Shown here: positions 2,791 through 5,114 of the stretch, piece by piece
How positions within the stretch are numbered: the stretch's first letter is position 1
How the letters are laid out: every line of letters starts with the position of its first letter
Assembly: GCA_016650315.1 (NCBI GenBank)
Contig: JAENVZ010000006.1
Span: 1-5,114 of the forward strand
Direction: 5' to 3'
DNA: 5,114 nt
Origin: Alphaproteobacteria bacterium
GTDB taxonomy: Bacteria; Pseudomonadota; Alphaproteobacteria; Sphingomonadales; Sphingomonadaceae
The notes under the pieces: generated by a model
The model's database searches: none
What the model saw: only the letters and a program-made list of their open reading frames with translations
What the model was told of the DNA's origin: nothing
Program-made: the position numbers and the translations under genes

Positions 2791-5114
2791 ATGACAATGC
2801 GTATGCTGATCGACGCGCGCCACCGGGAGGAAACCCGGGTTGCCGTCGTCAAGGGAAACCGGATCGAGGAATTTGATTTCGAATCCGCCGAGCACAAACA
2901 GCTCAAAGGAAATATCTATCTCGCCAAGGTAACACGGGTTGAACCGTCGCTTCAGGCGGCGTTCGTGGATTATGGCGGCAATCGCCATGGCTTCCTGGCC
3001 TTTTCGGAAATCCATCCCGATTATTACCAGATTCCGCGCGAAGATCGGGAGGCGTTGCTCGCCGAAGAGGCCGAACATGCCGCAGAGGAAGCCGCGCTTC
3101 GCGCCGAGGCAGATGATGCCGAAGGCGATGACGACCTCGAAGAAATGGCCCCGCCCGCTGCTCTCGACGATGAAGAGAGCGAGGACGACCATGATACGGA
3201 CGAAGAGTCCGCTTCGCCTGCCAAACCCCGCAATGGCGATGGCGCGGCAGACGATCTGCGCCGCAAGCGCATGGCATTGCGCCGCCGGTACAAAATTCAG
3301 GACGTCATTCGCCGCCGGCAAGTGCTGCTGGTGCAGGTCGTCAAGGAAGAACGCGGCAACAAGGGTGCGGCGCTCACAACCTATCTGAGCCTGGCCGGTC
3401 GCTATTGCGTGCTGATGCCCAATACCAGCCATGGCGGCGGCATTTCGCGCAAGATCAACAATGTGGCCGACCGTAAGCGGTTGAAATCCATCATTGCGGA
3501 AATGAAGCTGCCCGGCACCATGGGCTGCATCGTCCGCACTGCGGGATTGCAGCGCACCAAGCCGGAAATCAAACGAGACTTTGACTATCTCGCCCGTCTG
3601 TGGGACGAGATTCGCGAAAATACGCTCAAGGCTGCCGCGCCCGCGCTGATCCACAATGACAGCGACCTTATCAAGCGCGCCATCCGCGATATTTATAACC
3701 GCGATATTGAGGAAGTGCTGATCGAGGGCGAGGACGGCTATCGCGCGGCCAAGGACTTCATGAAGCTGTTGATGCCCAGCCATGCGCGCCGGGTGCAGCA
3801 ATATGCCGACGCGGTATCCTTGTTCCAGCGTCATGGCGTGGAGGATCAGCTTGCCGCCATGTACAATCCGGTGGTGCAGTTGAAATCAGGCGGTTATCTG
3901 GTCATCAACCCGACCGAAGCTCTGGTGTCGATCGATATCAACTCCGGTCGTTCGACGCGTGAGCATGGCATCGAACAGACCGCTGTTGCAACCAATCTGG
4001 AAGCTGCCCGTGAAATTGCGCGGCAATTGAAATTGCGCGACATGGCCGGTCTGGTGGTCATCGACTTCATCGACATGGAGAACAACTCCAACATCCGCAA
4101 AGTCGAAAAGGCGATGAAGGATGCGCTGAGGGATGATCGCGCACGCATTCAGGTGGGCCGCATTTCCGGTTTCGGCCTGATGGAAATGAGCCGCCAGCGC
4201 CTGCGCACCGGCGTGCTGGAAGCATCGACCCGCGAATGTCCGCATTGCGAGGGTACGGGCCTTGTCCGTACTGCCTCCTCGGCGGGACTTTCCGCGCTGC
4301 GTTTACTGGAGGAAGAGGCCGCACACGGTCGCGGCATCATCATCACGCTCCGCGCCAGCCAGGAAGCCGCTTTCTATGTCCTCAACAACAAGCGCGCCGA
4401 AATAGACGAAATCGAAACGCGCTATGGTGTCAAGATTGTCATCCTGCCCGACGGTGAAACAGAAGGCGCACGCATGTCGGTAGAGGCCAGCGGTCCACGT
4501 CCTGCCAATGTCGTCACCTTCGCCCCCATCCTTATTGAAGAAGAGGATGAGGACATCCTCGACGATGAAATGGATGAAGAGATCGAAGCCGAAATAGCCA
4601 ACGAAAGCACAACCGAGCATAAAGAGCGTGAGGAAGGTGAAGGTGGCAGCCGTCGTCGTCGTCGTCGTCGCGGTCGCCGTGGCCGCCGCGATGAACGACC
4701 GGACCAGGCCGGTGGCGAGACCGCCGAAGATCAGGCTCATGCTGCCAATGTAGAGCAAATGGAAGCCGCTGATGAAGATCAGGTTCCAGAGGATGGCGCC
4801 GTCGAATCCGAGGAGGAAGCCAATCGTCGCCGCAGTCGCCGTGGCCGCCGGGGCGGTCGCCGCCGCCGGGGCGGAGAACAGCCTGCCGAGGGTGTCGGAG
4901 AAGCCGTCGCGGATGCTGTAATGGTCGAGATGGAGGCAAAGCCCTCTACTGCTCCCCAACCGCCCGTCGAAGAAACTCCCGAAGCAACGGACGAACCCGC
5001 GCCGAAGAAAACACGCCGCCGCCCACGCGCTCGCAAGGATGATGTGCAGGAAGTCGCGGTGGCCCCTGAAGCGACCGTCGCTCCTGAAGTGGTTGTTGCC
5101 GAAGCTCCGGTCGA
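2791..5114 (+). CDS. rne: Ribonuclease E, 774 complete codons; C-terminus cut by the right window edge
   Basis: This endoribonuclease starts decay of most mRNAs, processes rRNA and tRNA precursors, and scaffolds the RNA degradosome. The S1 domain (about 37-197) keeps the RNA-contacting Phe58 and Phe68 but is split by an acidic insertion (about 84-160). The 5'-monophosphate sensor holds Arg249-Thr250 (VRTAG). The catalytic DNase I-like domain has the magnesium ligands Asp382 (SIDINSGR) and Asp425 (VVIDFIDM), equal to E. coli D303 and D346. The Zn-link CPHC (483-486) joins dimers into tetramers, and the small domain ends near 575. After that comes a disordered tail with alternating acidic and Arg-rich blocks. 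This is RNase E rather than RNase G: the long tail and the complete Zn-link/small domain say so. A PNPase-binding C-terminal motif, as in Caulobacter, would lie beyond the window. All key catalytic residues seen are present, with no frameshift. Likely autoregulated through its leader. Confidence 0.97.
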   Translation, partial: MTMRMLIDARHREETRVAVVKGNRIEEFDFESAEHKQLKGNIYLAKVTRVEPSLQAAFVDYGGNRHGFLAFSEIHPDYYQIPREDREALLAEEAEHAAEEAALRAEADDAEGDDDLEEMAPPAALDDEESEDDHDTDEESASPAKPRNGDGAADDLRRKRMALRRRYKIQDVIRRRQVLLVQVVKEERGNKGAALTTYLSLAGRYCVLMPNTSHGGGISRKINNVADRKRLKSIIAEMKLPGTMGCIVRTAGLQRTKPEIKRDFDYLARLWDEIRENTLKAAAPALIHNDSDLIKRAIRDIYNRDIEEVLIEGEDGYRAAKDFMKLLMPSHARRVQQYADAVSLFQRHGVEDQLAAMYNPVVQLKSGGYLVINPTEALVSIDINSGRSTREHGIEQTAVATNLEAAREIARQLKLRDMAGLVVIDFIDMENNSNIRKVEKAMKDALRDDRARIQVGRISGFGLMEMSRQRLRTGVLEASTRECPHCEGTGLVRTASSAGLSALRLLEEEAAHGRGIIITLRASQEAAFYVLNNKRAEIDEIETRYGVKIVILPDGETEGARMSVEASGPRPANVVTFAPILIEEEDEDILDDEMDEEIEAEIANESTTEHKEREEGEGGSRRRRRRRGRRGRRDERPDQAGGETAEDQAHAANVEQMEAADEDQVPEDGAVESEEEANRRRSRRGRRGGRRRRGGEQPAEGVGEAVADAVMVEMEAKPSTAPQPPVEETPEATDEPAPKKTRRRPRARKDDVQEVAVAPEATVAPEVVVAEAPV
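3064..3207 (+). other. Acidic insertion inside the RNase E S1 domain
   Basis: Residues 92-139 contain 25 Asp/Glu out of 48, between the S1 halves ending at HPDYYQIP (75-82) and resuming at YKIQDVI (167-173). The whole extra segment is about 75 residues relative to E. coli RNase E. A basic patch (RRKRMALRRR, 157-166) closes it. Insertions at this site are usual in alphaproteobacterial RNase E. Confidence 0.8.
4651..4671 (+). repeat. (CGT)6 trinucleotide tract coding poly-Arg
   Basis: Six CGT codons in a row are followed by CGC, coding Arg621-627. Using the same codon six times in a row is unusual for a gene that otherwise mixes CGC and CGT. A length change by slippage would stay in frame. Confidence 0.8.
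4844..4874 (+). repeat. 18-nt tandem repeat in the second Arg block of rne
   Basis: The 13-mer GCCGCCGGGGCGG occurs at 4844-4856 and 4862-4874, an 18-nt (six-codon) pitch. A separate 16-nt identity, GTCGCCGTGGCCGCCG, is shared by Arg block 1 (4673-4688) and block 2 (4835-4850), 162 nt (54 codons) apart. This is consistent with growth of the tail by local duplication. Confidence 0.6.

Larger units (their letters stand above)
4537..5114 (+). other. Charge-block disordered tail of RNase E
   Basis: Acidic block 583-617 is followed by Arg blocks 621-633 (11 Arg of 13), 679-693 (11 of 15) and 739-749 (8 Arg/Lys of 11), with acidic, Ala/Pro/Glu-rich segments between them. The Arg blocks begin 58 and 60 residues apart. 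In Caulobacter a comparable RNase E tail drives ribonucleoprotein condensates (BR-bodies) and binds RNA; the same role is inferred here. Confidence 0.7.

Noticed and set aside
2568..2876. 102-aa plus-strand frame overlapping the rne start
   Set aside because: It has no Shine-Dalgarno and overlaps 86 bases of the strongly conserved RNase E N-terminus in another frame.
2788..3834. 348-aa open frame on the minus strand opposite rne
   Set aside because: It lies wholly over the conserved RNase E S1 and 5'-sensor coding sequence, has no recognisable motif, and its openness follows from the codon bias of rne. It is a shadow ORF of a kind that is often mis-annotated.
4303..4959. 218-aa hydrophobic, membrane-protein-like frame on the minus strand
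   Set aside because: It is the antisense of the acidic and Arg-rich RNase E tail; Ala/Thr and Phe/Ile runs arise by complementing CGT/GCC and GAA/GAT codons. No Shine-Dalgarno or family match is visible.

Overview
The window looks like chromosomal core DNA of an alphaproteobacterium, most likely of the order Sphingomonadales (Sphingomonas/Sphingobium type). The reasons are the N-terminus of the RNase E (a MT-x-RMLIDARHREETRVAV type opening), its long acidic insertion inside the S1 domain, the moderately high GC content, and the arrangement rne / divergent amidase / PBP1A. The genus call is recognition from memory, not a search. No mobile element, CRISPR array, tRNA or rRNA was found.  Layout: (1) 1-960, minus strand: the first 320 codons of a class A penicillin-binding protein (PBP1A, mrcA/ponA). 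It has a membrane anchor and a complete-looking GT51 glycosyltransferase core; the transpeptidase half lies beyond the left edge. (2) 961-1061: a 101-bp spacer with one short hairpin. (3) 1062-2315, minus strand: a complete 417-aa AmiC-type N-acetylmuramoyl-L-alanine amidase with signal peptide, AMIN domain and autoinhibited Amidase_3 domain. (4) 2316-2790: a 475-bp divergent intergenic region. (5) 2791-5114, plus strand: ribonuclease E (rne), 774 complete codons, running off the right edge inside its disordered C-terminal tail.  How the genes work together: the two minus-strand genes run in the same direction and are probably co-transcribed. One splits septal peptidoglycan and the other builds glycan strands. 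rne, read the other way, encodes the main mRNA-decay and rRNA-processing endonuclease and the scaffold of the RNA degradosome.  The most interesting part is the rne upstream region. From about 2461 to 2776, reading on the plus strand, I can draw eight consecutive hairpins by hand. The seventh (2696-2728) is a 14-bp stem followed directly by five T residues, so it looks like an intrinsic terminator placed 57 nt before the rne start codon. The eighth ends two bases before the Shine-Dalgarno. Its left arm could pair instead with an identical copy of its right arm near 2653, so a switch between two folds can be proposed. This suggests a long autoregulatory leader, or a leader-derived small RNA. 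It rests on hand folding and remains an inference.
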